A DNA stretch of 64,000 nt from Uliginosibacterium flavum (GTDB lineage Bacteria > Pseudomonadota > Gammaproteobacteria > Burkholderiales > Rhodocyclaceae): assembly GCF_040566545.1 (NCBI RefSeq), contig NZ_JBEWZI010000005.1, positions 1-64,000 of the forward strand, written 5' to 3'. This document shows positions 46,377 to 55,534 of this stretch, one piece after another. Position numbers and translations under genes: made by a program. The stretch's first letter is position 1, and each line of letters starts with the position of its first letter. The notes beneath the pieces were generated by a model. That model made no database searches. It was not told the origin of the DNA and worked only from the letters and a program-made list of their open reading frames with translations.

Positions 46377-47747
46377 TCAGCGTTCTCGCAAGGCATTGGC
46401 GTGGGCACGCAGGACGGGCTTGATCAGGTAGGAGAGGATGCTTTTCTTGCCGGTGATGATGTCGACTTCGGCCACCATGCCGGGGATGATGGGCAGATTG
46501 TTGTCGCCGATGGTGGGGCGGTGCGTGCGCACCTTGACGAGATAGAAGGCATTGCCTTTGTCATCGACGATGGAGTCGGCACTGATGTTTTCGAGCGTGC
46601 CTTCCAGCCCGCCATACACCGAAAAATCATAGGCGGTGAATTTGACCAAGGCCTTTTGCCCCGGGCGCAGGAAAGCGATGTCACGCGGCGAAACGCGGGC
46701 TTCGAGCAGCAAAGCGTCGTCACTCGGCACGATCTCGATCATCTCCTTGCCCGGCTGGACGACGCCGCCCACAGTATTGAATTGCAAGCGTTTGACCGTG
46801 CCATTGACTGGTGAGCGGATCTCCGCCTGCTTGACACGATCGGCCAGCGCCACACTACCTTCGGTGAGGCGGCCGAGACGTGAATTCACCTCCGATAGCT
46901 CGGTTCGCGCCTTGTTGCGGATGGTCAGTTCCACTTCCTGAATCTTGCGTTGGGCTTCGTTGATGGCCGATTCGACACGCGGGATCTGTGCGGCAGTCAT
47001 GTCGCGTTCGCCCCGGTAGCGGGAGACTTCCCGTTCCAGGCGTAATAACTCGACGTCCGAAATTGCGCCAGTGCGCGCGAGTGGGCGGGTTTTTTCCAGC
47101 TCCTGCTGAGTGAACTCGTAGCCTTGCAGGGCCGCGTCGCGGCGTGCCCGGATCTCCTTGAGCTCCTGCCCGCGTTGCATCAGTTGTTGCTGGGCGATAC
47201 CGATATTGGCATTCATCTCGGCAAGCGTGGATTGGAACAATGCCTTTTCCTGCTCGGCGATTTCCGGCGCCTCGGCGATGACTTCGACCGGCGGAATGAA
47301 GGGTTTGCTGTCGGCCAGCGCTTGCAGGCGCTCGGCCTTGGCGAGCAGAGACAGGTATTCGGAGCGGTTTTCCTTGAGGTTGGAAATGAAGCGCGTTGGA
47401 TCGATCTTGAGTAGAAGTTGCCCAGTCCGCACCTGCTCACCCTCGCGCACGAGGATTTCCGAGACGATGCCTCCATCCAGACTCTGGATGATCTGGATCT
47501 GCCGCGAGGGAATAACCTTGCCTTCGCCTTTGGTGATTTCATCGAGCTGCGCCAGGGCTGTCCAGATGATCAGACCGATCAAGGCAATGCCCGTCGTCCA
47601 TAAGGCGGCGCGGGCGCCACGCGGCGATTGTTCGCTGATCGCCCAGTCGGCATCGGCGATGAAATCGCTTTCTTCGTGGAGTTCGTCGCGTTCGATGTAG
47701 TCCATCGCGCGGTTGTAGAGCGAGGAGAGGCGGGCAAACAGTGTCAT
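46377..47747 (-). CDS. HlyD-family type I secretion adaptor (LapC-like)
   Basis: The periplasmic membrane-fusion subunit that links the inner-membrane ABC exporter to a TolC-like outer-membrane channel. The 456-residue protein starts MTLFARLSSLYNRAMDYIER at 47747, one base after the stop of the ABC gene. It has one membrane helix (about 50-70), the lipoyl half SLDGGIVSEILVREGEQV and its mate VNGTVKRLQFNTVGGVVQPG, a long coiled coil (about 130-300) and a C-terminal beta domain. An in-frame start 24 codons earlier would overlap the ABC gene and lacks support. Confidence 0.93.
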   Translation of the reverse strand: MTLFARLSSLYNRAMDYIERDELHEESDFIADADWAISEQSPRGARAALWTTGIALIGLIIWTALAQLDEITKGEGKVIPSRQIQIIQSLDGGIVSEILVREGEQVRTGQLLLKIDPTRFISNLKENRSEYLSLLAKAERLQALADSKPFIPPVEVIAEAPEIAEQEKALFQSTLAEMNANIGIAQQQLMQRGQELKEIRARRDAALQGYEFTQQELEKTRPLARTGAISDVELLRLEREVSRYRGERDMTAAQIPRVESAINEAQRKIQEVELTIRNKARTELSEVNSRLGRLTEGSVALADRVKQAEIRSPVNGTVKRLQFNTVGGVVQPGKEMIEIVPSDDALLLEARVSPRDIAFLRPGQKALVKFTAYDFSVYGGLEGTLENISADSIVDDKGNAFYLVKVRTHRPTIGDNNLPIIPGMVAEVDIITGKKSILSYLIKPVLRAHANALRER

Positions 47748-47748
47748 C

Positions 47749-49920
47749 TCAGTTCGCCTTTCCGATGCGCCCGTGCTGCAGGGCTTCAACAACCTGCGCC
47801 TTGGGGCCGTCGGCGACAATGCTGCCGCCGTCGATGACGATCAGGCGATCAACCAATTCCAGCAGCGAGGTGCGGTGGGTCACGATCAGCATGGTTTTGT
47901 TGGCGGAGTAGTCGCGCAGGCGACGTTTGAGCTGCTCTTCGCTCTGGTGATCCATGCTGCTGCTCGGCTCATCCAGAATCAGGATGGGCGGGTCGTTGAG
48001 CAGGGCGCGGGCAATCGCCACGGCCTGACGCTGACCGCCGGAAAGGGACTCGCCACGTTCGCCAATCGGCATGTCGAAGCCATTGGGGTGGGCGTTGGCG
48101 AATTCCGTAACGCCGGCCAGTTCGGCGGCGGCAAGGATGGCCGCATCGTCTGCAAGGGGAGAGCCCATGGCGATATTCTGCTTGAGGGTGCCAAAGAACA
48201 GGGTGATGTCCTGCGGCACGAAGCCGATGGCACGGCGCAGCTCTGCCGGGTCGATCTGGCGCGCATCCACGCCGTCAATCAGGATCGAACCTTCGCTGGG
48301 CTCGTATAGCCCGAGGATGAGTTTTTCAAAGGTGGTTTTGCCCGAGCCGATGCGCCCGATGATGCCGACCTTCTCGCCCGCACGCAGTTTCAGCGAGACG
48401 CGTTTCAGCACTTTCTGCTCGGTTTGCGGATAGCTGAAGCTGACTTCCTTGAATTCGATTTCCCCACGGAAGTGGGCGCGATGCAGGAAGTTGCTGTTCT
48501 CTGGACGCTCGACTGGCAATGTCATTTGCTGGTCAACCGATGTCAGACCTGTGCGGGCGTGCTGAAACTGCATCATCAAACCGGCGACTTGCCCCAGGGG
48601 CGCCAGCGCCCGGCCGGAAATCATGCTGGCTGCAATGATGGCGCCCATGGAGATCTGGTTATCGGTGAGCAGATACACGCCAAGAATGATCGTGCTGATG
48701 TTGACCGCTTGCTGAATGCTCTGGGCGAATCCCGTCGTGGTGGAGGAGAGCAGGCGAGTGCGCGCGCTGACCTGAGCGATGAATTGCGTGGCACGTTCCC
48801 AGCGGCGTTGGATTTCACCTTCGGCACCCAGGGTTTTGATGGTCTCCAGGCCCACCAGACTTTCGATCAGCACGGAATTGCGTTGAGCCGAGGCGCGGTA
48901 GCTCGTCTCTGTCAGTTCGTGCATCTTGCTCTGGGTGAACAGCGCCGCACCGATCACCAGCAGCATGCCGATGATCGCCGGCAGAATCATCCAGGGCGAA
49001 ATCCACATCAGCACCAGTAGAAAGATCAATACGAAAGGCAGGTCGATCAGTGCGGTCACAGTGGCCGATGCAATGAAGTCACGTACGCCTTCAAACGCGC
49101 GCAGATTGGCGGCGAACGAGCCGACGGAGATCGGACGTGAAGAAAGTTTGACGCCCAGCACCCGTTCCATGATGCGTGCCGACAGGGTGATGTCCACGCG
49201 TTTGCTGGCCGTGTCGATGATGAAGGCACGAATTGTGCGCAGCATGAAGTCGAAGCCCAGCACCAGCAGGGCGCCGATGGAGAGTACCCACAGGGTTTCG
49301 ATGGCGTGATTCGGCACCACTCGGTCATACACATTCATCGAGTAGAGCGGGATGGCCAGGGCGAAGATGTTGATCAGCAAGGCGGCGACTAGCGTGTCGC
49401 GATACAGGCGCCAGTTGCCGAAAATCGCGCTCCAGAACCAGTGCTGGCTGCGGATCTTGCGGACTTCGGTGGTGCGTGCATCGAAGCGGAACTGCGGTTG
49501 AACGATGGCAAGCAAGCCGGTGTAGTCGGCCTCCAGCGCGGCCGCATCGATCTGGGTGGATGTCTCCGGCATCTCCGGCGTGCTGATACGCAAGCGTCCA
49601 TTTGGCAGACGTTCCAGCAGCAGGCAGGCGCGTTTGTCTTGCAACAGCAGAACGACCGGCAGGCTTTTGTTCGGAATCTCGGCCAGTGATTTCCGCAACA
49701 ACCGGGCCGACAGGCCTGCACGCGCCGCGGCGCGTACGAATTGTGAAGGCGGCAGCAGGTGGTCGATGCGTGACAGGCCAGCGCCCAGCGCTTCGGCCGT
49801 CCACGGGTTGCCGTGAATGCGGGTGAGCTGAACCAGACATTCGAGCAGCGGGTCGACGTGCGTGCTGTGGTTGTTGATCGACCAGTTGTCCTTGCCCGGC
49901 AGCGGAAGCTCAGATGACAT
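47749..49920 (-). CDS. Type I secretion ABC transporter, LssB/LapB type
   Basis: Inner-membrane exporter predicted to drive secretion of the giant adhesin. The 723-residue protein has an N-terminal C39-like domain (1-150) in which the protease residues are missing: the segment reads VDPLLECLVQL, without the Q...C and H...D catalytic pattern, so it is a docking domain rather than a protease. Six membrane helices follow (about 165-440), then an ATPase domain with Walker A GRIGSGKTTF, signature SLSGGQRQAVAIARALL and Walker B ILILDEPSSSMD. It overlaps the small gene upstream by 11 bases. Confidence 0.94.
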   Translation of the reverse strand: MSSELPLPGKDNWSINNHSTHVDPLLECLVQLTRIHGNPWTAEALGAGLSRIDHLLPPSQFVRAAARAGLSARLLRKSLAEIPNKSLPVVLLLQDKRACLLLERLPNGRLRISTPEMPETSTQIDAAALEADYTGLLAIVQPQFRFDARTTEVRKIRSQHWFWSAIFGNWRLYRDTLVAALLINIFALAIPLYSMNVYDRVVPNHAIETLWVLSIGALLVLGFDFMLRTIRAFIIDTASKRVDITLSARIMERVLGVKLSSRPISVGSFAANLRAFEGVRDFIASATVTALIDLPFVLIFLLVLMWISPWMILPAIIGMLLVIGAALFTQSKMHELTETSYRASAQRNSVLIESLVGLETIKTLGAEGEIQRRWERATQFIAQVSARTRLLSSTTTGFAQSIQQAVNISTIILGVYLLTDNQISMGAIIAASMISGRALAPLGQVAGLMMQFQHARTGLTSVDQQMTLPVERPENSNFLHRAHFRGEIEFKEVSFSYPQTEQKVLKRVSLKLRAGEKVGIIGRIGSGKTTFEKLILGLYEPSEGSILIDGVDARQIDPAELRRAIGFVPQDITLFFGTLKQNIAMGSPLADDAAILAAAELAGVTEFANAHPNGFDMPIGERGESLSGGQRQAVAIARALLNDPPILILDEPSSSMDHQSEEQLKRRLRDYSANKTMLIVTHRTSLLELVDRLIVIDGGSIVADGPKAQVVEALQHGRIGKAN

Positions 49921-50230
49921 CTTCGCCCCCCAGCAGATCCAGCGCGCCTGCCATCCTGCGGCGCATGTCCTTGCGTGCCAGCAGTTTGCGCTGTGCCTGC
50001 GGCGGCAGGTCGGTCAGGCGCAGCAAACCCTTTGCGAGCATCACGTCGAGCAGATCTTCCATCACGCGAATGAAGTCCGCGTCCAGACCGACGAAGTTGT
50101 TGATCGTCGGCAGGCCGAGGAACTCGCAAACCTCTGGCTCCGTCGCCGGCAGGAATTCCTGTGCATCCGGAGCTGGATCGTTCAAGAGGGCGACGATAGC
50201 GCCTGCAGCAGATCGGCGGATATAGGGCAT
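49910..50230 (-). CDS. Small conserved protein at the head of the T1SS operon
   Basis: A 106-residue soluble protein starting MPYIRRSAAGAIVALLNDPA. It ends with a helical segment, DADFIRVMEDLLDVMLAKGL, then LTDLPPQAQRKLLARKDMR. This pattern resembles a proteobacterial family often labelled tryptophan synthase beta-like, although it has no PLP-enzyme features. The function is unknown. GGAGAG lies before the start. Its overlap with the transporter gene suggests a role in, or co-expression with, adhesin secretion. Confidence 0.8.
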   Translation of the reverse strand: MPYIRRSAAGAIVALLNDPAPDAQEFLPATEPEVCEFLGLPTINNFVGLDADFIRVMEDLLDVMLAKGLLRLTDLPPQAQRKLLARKDMRRRMAGALDLLGGEDVI

Positions 50231-50408
50231 GGGGGCTTGCTCTCCATCGGGGGCCTTACTTTACAAGGCTTGTGTGCAAATGGCACGCGTGGCCGGGCTT
50301 TGACATGCTGCAATGCGTGAGCAATGTGAAACGCATCACACTTGACAAGAAAAACCCCGGCCATCCCGATGAATTACGGCAGTTTGGTCTGCCGCCTGAA
50401 GCCTGGCC

Positions 50409-51659
50409 TTAAATCACCCCTGGAATGAAGCGCCTGCGCACTTTCTGTGCGTATTCCGCGTAGCCGTTGTTGGCCCTGCGCAGGTGACGTTCCTCGGTGA
50501 TGGCGCGCATCGCATAGATGAAACTCCAGGCGCAGCGACAGAAGAGCACCCACATGCCTTCCTTGAAACTGTGGGAAAAGCCCAGATAGATGAATGGCAT
50601 GGAGCCGATCCACCATGCCATGTTCTTCGCAACATAGGCCGGATGGCGGATGAAGCGGTAGGGGCCGGTAGTGACGATGCCGCGGTTGGTCAGATTGCTG
50701 GCGCGGAAACCCAGCGCTACAGAAGCCCAGGAATAGACACCCATCAGCACCAGAATGCTGCAGTTCATGACCAGATGAATCTCGTCATTGGTGAAGGACG
50801 GGAAGTCCGTGCTGTTCCAGTCCAGCATGACGCTGGTGCCTTTGTTGAAATCCGGATAACAGGCCAGGCAGAAGAACCAGCCGAGAAAAGTCGGCTCCAC
50901 CGAGACGATGCGATTCTTCAGGGCCGGTGTTTCGATGATGTAGCCCAGCGTGAACAACAGGGTGTCGATGAACAGGATGGCCTGGAACAGCGCCCAGAAC
51001 AGGTGCTGATCAAACAGGATGCGCCCGCTCATGTTGCCGACGATGCCGTCAATCCACACATTGGAGGAGCTGTTGGCCATGTCAGCTACGTGGCCCAGAC
51101 ACCAGTTGATCATCAACGGGGCGAAGAAGAACTTCAGTAACAGAGCCAGACCTGCCTGTTTGGTTTGTGTGCTGATTTTTTCCTTGCCCGGGAATACGCG
51201 TTTTTTCTTGCCCGTGCGGACTTTCTCGGGATCGCGCGACATGCCCAGCCAGACGCCACGCACAAAAATCATGGCCTTCGAATGGATCCAGGGGTACTTG
51301 AGATAGAAGCGGATCAGGATCACTGCGTAAGCCAGTACCAGCACCTTGAACAGGAAGGGGGCGGTCAGCGTAACGGTTTCGCCGAGGGCTGCTGCGGTGA
51401 GAACGCCCGCGAGTGGATCCGGGATGGTGTCCAGGATGCCTGATGGAACGACGCTGACAATCCAGTCGTGAAACGGGCCGAGCAGGTTCTCAACCAGAAA
51501 GTCCCGGGTTGAGTTGAAAATCGGCATCCGCAGCGAACTGCCCAGCATGCCCTGATGCCAGCTCGAGATATAGAAGCAGTAGTACCAGCCGCCGGTAATG
51601 AAGAGCATGGTGCTCAGGTAGTTTTTCAGAAAGCGCGGCTTGAAAACATTCTGGAACAT
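50409..51659 (-). CDS. Membrane methyltransferase-like protein (ICMT/PEMT type)
   Basis: A 416-residue protein with about eight to ten membrane helices. The C-terminal third carries the isoprenylcysteine/phospholipid methyltransferase signature TTGPYRFIRHPAYVAKNMAWW, followed by EERHLRR, which in the family binds SAM. The N-terminal two thirds are long compared with typical members (about 200 residues) and include a basic cytoplasmic loop, KVRTGKKKRVFPGKEK. The start at MFQNVFKPRF is preferred to one 26 codons earlier. It is divergent from the ABC exporter gene. The substrate is unknown. Confidence 0.8.
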   Translation of the reverse strand: MFQNVFKPRFLKNYLSTMLFITGGWYYCFYISSWHQGMLGSSLRMPIFNSTRDFLVENLLGPFHDWIVSVVPSGILDTIPDPLAGVLTAAALGETVTLTAPFLFKVLVLAYAVILIRFYLKYPWIHSKAMIFVRGVWLGMSRDPEKVRTGKKKRVFPGKEKISTQTKQAGLALLLKFFFAPLMINWCLGHVADMANSSSNVWIDGIVGNMSGRILFDQHLFWALFQAILFIDTLLFTLGYIIETPALKNRIVSVEPTFLGWFFCLACYPDFNKGTSVMLDWNSTDFPSFTNDEIHLVMNCSILVLMGVYSWASVALGFRASNLTNRGIVTTGPYRFIRHPAYVAKNMAWWIGSMPFIYLGFSHSFKEGMWVLFCRCAWSFIYAMRAITEERHLRRANNGYAEYAQKVRRRFIPGVI

Positions 51660-51791
51660 GGCAACGTGCACCGGGTTGAAAGGGTGAGTGCAGCAAAAGG
51701 ATGGCGGATGGTGCCGCGTTGCCGGGCCTGTGGTCAAGCTTGTCGCGACGCAGGGCTGCGCTGGATCATGTATGCAATTGGTATTTTAGCG

Positions 51792-51819
51792 TTTGTGCGC
51801 AGCAGCATCGGCGTATAAT
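51792..51819 (+). promoter_or_regulatory. Sigma-70-like promoter of the ABC exporter gene
   Basis: A perfect -10 box TATAAT (51814-51819) lies 36 bases before the ATG. TTTGTG (51792-51797), 16 bases upstream, is a plausible weak -35. Confidence 0.55.
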
Positions 51820-51855
51820 CCGCCCTCCAGTGCGCGGCGCTGCTTGGAGATCTGC

Positions 51856-53637
51856 ATGCAAGCCTCCCTTAAGCCAGAAACCGAACAATTTCGTTTTGTC
51901 GATTTGCCACGCGCGCTGTGGTATTTCCTGGCAGAGGAACGCTGGACCTACCTGTTCTTTCTGGGTTTGCTGCTGCTGGTGATGTTTTACACCATGGTGC
52001 CGCCCTATCTGATTGGGCTGATTGCCAATTTCCTGATTGATTACGTCCAGGCCGACGCGAGCGCCAAGCCGGCGGTGACGCAATTGCTGTGGCTGGTCGG
52101 TATCCTCGCCGGCAGCCATGCCGCCGTGTCGATGGTGCGCTTGTCGAGCAAGCGCATGCTCGGCGGGATCAGCCTGAATGCACGCTATCGCGCCAAGGTC
52201 TGGGGCTTCGAGCGCCTGCTGGACTATTCCCTGGCCTGGCATCAGCAGGAGAGCACGGGCAACAAGGCTCAGCGCATTCTCACCGGTTCGGAATCGGTGC
52301 GTGAATGGACCGGCGATATGATCAACAGCCTGACTTCGGCTGTGGCGGCCTTTGTCGGTTCACTTGTCGCCTGCATGTTTCTGCACCCGGCCTTCATCCT
52401 GTTTTTTGTCTACTTCCTTGGTGTGCTGATGAGCATTGAGGCGTACTTTGATTACCGCATCGCCAAGCTCTCGGACCGCATCAACAAATCGATGGAAAAT
52501 TCGAGCGGCAGCTTTGTCGAGAGCGCCTCGAACATCCTCGCCGTGAAGGCCATGGGCGCGGCGGGCAGCATGACCAGCAATATTGCCCAGCGCGAGGAAC
52601 TGGCGCGCACGCTGTCTTACGAACGCCTGCGCCTGTCGAACACCAAGTGGATGTGCTTCCAGATTCACAATTCGCTGTCCTGGGGCTTCTTCCTGATCGT
52701 GATCGGCCTAATGGTGATGCACGATCATTTGCTGCCGGGTTTCTTCCTGACCTACGCGGCCTATTTCGACCGACTGCGCGAATCCTCGATCGAATTCACG
52801 GACAAGATCCAGTTGATGATCGAGCGCAAATCTAATCTCGGCCGGATGATGTCGATCTTCTGGGGCACGAATCCGCTCTCCAAGGGCAAGCGCAAATTTC
52901 CGGCCGAGTGGGATGGGATCCACCTCAAGGATGCTGTCTTCCGCTACGGCGATAAACCCGCTGTCGGGCCGCTGTCACTGGAGATCGCGCGCGGCGAGAT
53001 TGTCGGCATTGCCGGCCATTCCGGTTCGGGCAAGTCGACCCTGATCAAGCTGATGCTGGGCCTCTATCATCTTGAGCACGGTGAGTTGAGGATTGGCGAC
53101 GCGCCGATCAGCGAAATCCGCCATGAAGATCTGACGCCGAATGTCGCGGTGGTGCTGCAGGAAACCGAGCTGTTCAATTTCTCGCTCAAGGAAAACCTCA
53201 GCATGATGCGTGAGGTGGCGCCCGCGTTGCTGCAGCGCGCCTGCGAAATCGCCTGTCTCGAAGACCTGATCGCGCGCCTGCCGGAAGGGCTGGACACGAT
53301 GGTGGGCGAACGTGGCTACGCGCTCTCCGGCGGCGAGCGCCAGCGCGTTGGCATCGCCCGGGCAATCTGCCGCGATGCACCGATCCTGCTGCTGGATGAG
53401 GCGACCTCAGCGCTCGATTCCGCGACCGAGCAGAGTGTGATGGCGGGGCTGATGGGCGATTTTGCGAGCGGGCGTACCATGATCATCGTCGCGCACCGGA
53501 TCAGTACCTTGAAGGATGCCGACAAGATTGTCGTCTTCGAGCACGGACAGATCGTGGAGCAGGGCGGTTTCGCTGCGCTGGCCGCGAATCCGGCGACGCA
53601 CTTTGGCAAGATGGTGGCGATTCAGGCGGCAGGCTGA
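51856..53637 (+). CDS. ABC exporter, fused membrane and ATPase domains
   Basis: A 593-residue half-transporter of the MsbA/lipid-multidrug exporter class. Start ATG 51856 (MQASLKPETEQ) follows TTGGAGAT. Six membrane helices lie in about residues 35-340. The ATPase domain (about 365-590) has Walker A GHSGSGKSTL, signature YALSGGERQRVGIARAI, Walker B ILLLDEATSALD and switch His in IIVAHRIS. A homodimer is expected. The substrate is not evident; the divergent neighbour is a membrane methyltransferase, which could point to a lipid or modified small molecule (inference). The stop codon overlaps the start of a repeat element. Confidence 0.9.
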   Translation: MQASLKPETEQFRFVDLPRALWYFLAEERWTYLFFLGLLLLVMFYTMVPPYLIGLIANFLIDYVQADASAKPAVTQLLWLVGILAGSHAAVSMVRLSSKRMLGGISLNARYRAKVWGFERLLDYSLAWHQQESTGNKAQRILTGSESVREWTGDMINSLTSAVAAFVGSLVACMFLHPAFILFFVYFLGVLMSIEAYFDYRIAKLSDRINKSMENSSGSFVESASNILAVKAMGAAGSMTSNIAQREELARTLSYERLRLSNTKWMCFQIHNSLSWGFFLIVIGLMVMHDHLLPGFFLTYAAYFDRLRESSIEFTDKIQLMIERKSNLGRMMSIFWGTNPLSKGKRKFPAEWDGIHLKDAVFRYGDKPAVGPLSLEIARGEIVGIAGHSGSGKSTLIKLMLGLYHLEHGELRIGDAPISEIRHEDLTPNVAVVLQETELFNFSLKENLSMMREVAPALLQRACEIACLEDLIARLPEGLDTMVGERGYALSGGERQRVGIARAICRDAPILLLDEATSALDSATEQSVMAGLMGDFASGRTMIIVAHRISTLKDADKIVVFEHGQIVEQGGFAALAANPATHFGKMVAIQAAG

Positions 53638-53742
53638 AGAGCCGCATGGGACGGACTTCTTCAGCCTGCCCGCTTGTACAATGAATATTGACGGTCGTAT
53701 ACGGCATGCCTGCTTGAAGAGGCAGGATGGATGCGGCTCTTC
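53636..53742. repeat. Intergenic inverted repeat, GAAGAGCCGC family (copy 4)
   Basis: GAAGAGCCGCAT (53636-53647) and ATGCGGCTCTTC (53731-53742) are perfect 12-bp terminal inverted repeats of a 107-bp element. Inside, CCTGC and GGCAGG near the right end form a second hairpin, and GGACGGACTTC (53649-53659) is the exact complement of the inner motif of the 12232 element. The left end overlaps the last two bases of the ABC exporter stop codon. Confidence 0.7.
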
Positions 53743-53756
53743 GGCAGGGCTGAATT

Positions 53757-53788
53757 AAAAAGGCGTGATCACAAGATCACGCCTTTTT
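53757..53788. terminator. Bidirectional terminator between ABC exporter and pit genes
   Basis: Arms AAAAAGGCGTGATC (53757-53770) and GATCACGCCTTTTT (53775-53788) are perfect 14-bp complements with a 4-base loop, and T-runs occur both ways. It lies 20 bases past the end of the minus-strand phosphate transporter gene. Confidence 0.9.
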
Positions 53789-53807
53789 TGTATGCGGCAC
53801 CAGACTT

Positions 53808-54815
53808 TCAGAGGATCTGGTGTCCGATCCACCACGCTGCTGCGGAAATCAGCGCGGTGCACGGAATAGTCAGCACCCAGGCCCACACGATCTTGCCGGC
53901 CAGACCCCAGCGCACTGCGGAGAAGCGGTGCGAAGAACCTACTCCGACGATGGCGCCGGTAATGGTGTGCGTGGTGGAGACCGGAATGCCCAGCGCGGTG
54001 GCGAAGAAGAGCGTCAAGGCGCCACCGGTTTCAGCGCAGAAGCCGCCGACTGGTTTGAGCTTGGTGATGCCTTCGCCCATGGTCTTGACGATGCGCCAGC
54101 CGCCGAACAGGGTGCCCAAGCCAATTGCCGTGTAGCAGCAGATGACCACCCAGGTGGCAACGGATTCGCCGGGGTTGGCATAGCCCGATGAGAGCAGCAA
54201 CAACCAGATGATGCCGATGGTTTTCTGCGCATCATTGCCGCCGTGGCCCAGACTATAGGCGCCAGCGGAAACCAGTTGCAGGCGGCGGAACCAGCGGTCA
54301 ACCCGGGTCGGAGTCTTGTGCACACACAGCCAGGATACGGCGAGCATCATCAGCGAGCCCAGCAGCATGCCCAGCAGCGGGGAAATCACGATGAAGGCAA
54401 CGGTCTTGCCGATGCCGGACCAGATCAGCGGTCCGGTGCCGGCTTTGGCCATCGTCGCACCGACAATCCCGCCGATCAGCGCATGGGATGAGCTGGACGG
54501 GATGCCGAAGTACCAGGTCAGGATGTTCCAGCTGATTGCGCCAATCAAGGCGCCAAACACCACGAAATGATCCACCGCGCTGGGGTCGACAATGCCCTTG
54601 CCGATGGTGGCGGCCACGCTGAGGTGAAATACGAAAATCGCGATGACGTTGAAAAAAGCAGCGAAGGCGACGGCCTGGTGGGGCTTGAGAACGCCGGTCG
54701 ACACCACCGTGGCGATGGAATTGGCCGCGTCGTGAAAGCCGTTGAAGAAGTCAAAAACCAAAGCCAGCAGCACCAAAGCGGCGACCACCAGCAGACTCAG
54801 TTGCACGGTTTCCAT
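53808..54815 (-). CDS. Pit-type inorganic phosphate transporter
   Basis: A low-affinity, proton-coupled phosphate (metal-phosphate) symporter of the inner membrane. The 335-residue protein starts METVQLSLLVVAALVLLALV. It contains both signature repeats of the family: FDFFNGFHDAANSIATVVSTG near the N-terminus and AYSLGHGGNDAQKTIGI in the middle, plus GIPVSTTHTITGAIVG near the end. About ten membrane helices are apparent. The Arg-rich in-frame extension upstream belongs to another frame of the preceding gene and is not used. It follows the PhoU-like gene after five bases. Confidence 0.93.
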   Translation of the reverse strand: METVQLSLLVVAALVLLALVFDFFNGFHDAANSIATVVSTGVLKPHQAVAFAAFFNVIAIFVFHLSVAATIGKGIVDPSAVDHFVVFGALIGAISWNILTWYFGIPSSSSHALIGGIVGATMAKAGTGPLIWSGIGKTVAFIVISPLLGMLLGSLMMLAVSWLCVHKTPTRVDRWFRRLQLVSAGAYSLGHGGNDAQKTIGIIWLLLLSSGYANPGESVATWVVICCYTAIGLGTLFGGWRIVKTMGEGITKLKPVGGFCAETGGALTLFFATALGIPVSTTHTITGAIVGVGSSHRFSAVRWGLAGKIVWAWVLTIPCTALISAAAWWIGHQIL

Positions 54816-54820
54816 AGTGA

Positions 54821-55450
54821 TCAGGCGTTTTCGAGGACGAGGCCTTCGACGATTTTGCTGACGTCTTCGCAGTGGTCGGTGATTTTCTCCAGACCTTCGT
54901 AGATGGCTTTCATCTTGATCACTTGCAGGGGATCGCGTTCGTCGCGGAACACGCGCGACAGAGCGCTGCGCATGACGCGGTCGCAATCGGATTCGAGTTG
55001 TTCGATCTCGCGGCAGGTGCGCAGGATGTCGGAGGCGTGATCCATGTTGCCGATCAGCTTGACGATCTGTCTGACGCGCTCGGTGCAGGACAGGGTCAGC
55101 TCGGCCATTTGCACGGCATCCGGCGTCATGCGGCGGATGTTGTACAGGCTGATACCTTCGGCCACGTCCTGGATGGAGTCGGCAATGTCGTCCAGATTGT
55201 TGATCAGTGCGTGGATGGCATCGCGATCAAAAGGCGTGATGAAGGTGGTATGGAGCAGGGCTGAGGTGTCGTGTGCGATCTTGTCGGCACGTGTCTCGAT
55301 CTCATCGATCGTTGAAACAATCGCCGGCATGTCGTCAGCGCTGGCCGATGTCAAGGCAACCAGTTGCTGGGCGGCAAGCACGACCTGTTCGGCGTGGGCG
55401 TTGAAAAATTCAAAAAAGCGGCCCTCGCGGGGCATGAATCGTCCGAACAT
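54821..55450 (-). CDS. PhoU-like DUF47 protein, partner of the Pit transporter
   Basis: A 209-residue all-helical cytosolic protein starting MFGRFMPREGRFFEFFNAHAEQV split by the conserved FFELF-type motif, typical of the TIGR00153/DUF47 family. Helices include DDMPAIVSTIDEIETRADKI and INNLDDIADSIQDVAEGI, with acidic residues that bind metal clusters in PhoU relatives. The gene lies directly upstream of pit in the same operon, the standard arrangement, and probably regulates that transporter. Confidence 0.9.
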   Translation of the reverse strand: MFGRFMPREGRFFEFFNAHAEQVVLAAQQLVALTSASADDMPAIVSTIDEIETRADKIAHDTSALLHTTFITPFDRDAIHALINNLDDIADSIQDVAEGISLYNIRRMTPDAVQMAELTLSCTERVRQIVKLIGNMDHASDILRTCREIEQLESDCDRVMRSALSRVFRDERDPLQVIKMKAIYEGLEKITDHCEDVSKIVEGLVLENA

Positions 55451-55493
55451 GGCGTGGCTAACCTTCAGTAAAAGTGGCGCGATGATAACAGTG

Positions 55494-55522
55494 CAAAAGG
55501 GGAGGCGTCTTGCCTTGCCCCA
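55494..55522 (-). terminator. Candidate terminator after ispH
   Basis: On the minus strand GGGGCAAGGC pairs imperfectly with GCCTCCCC across AAGAC, and TTTT follows (complement of 55496-55499). It lies 12 bases after the ispH stop. The stem has unpaired bases, so confidence is moderate. Confidence 0.4.
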
Positions 55523-55534
55523 ACTGGCTCAAGA

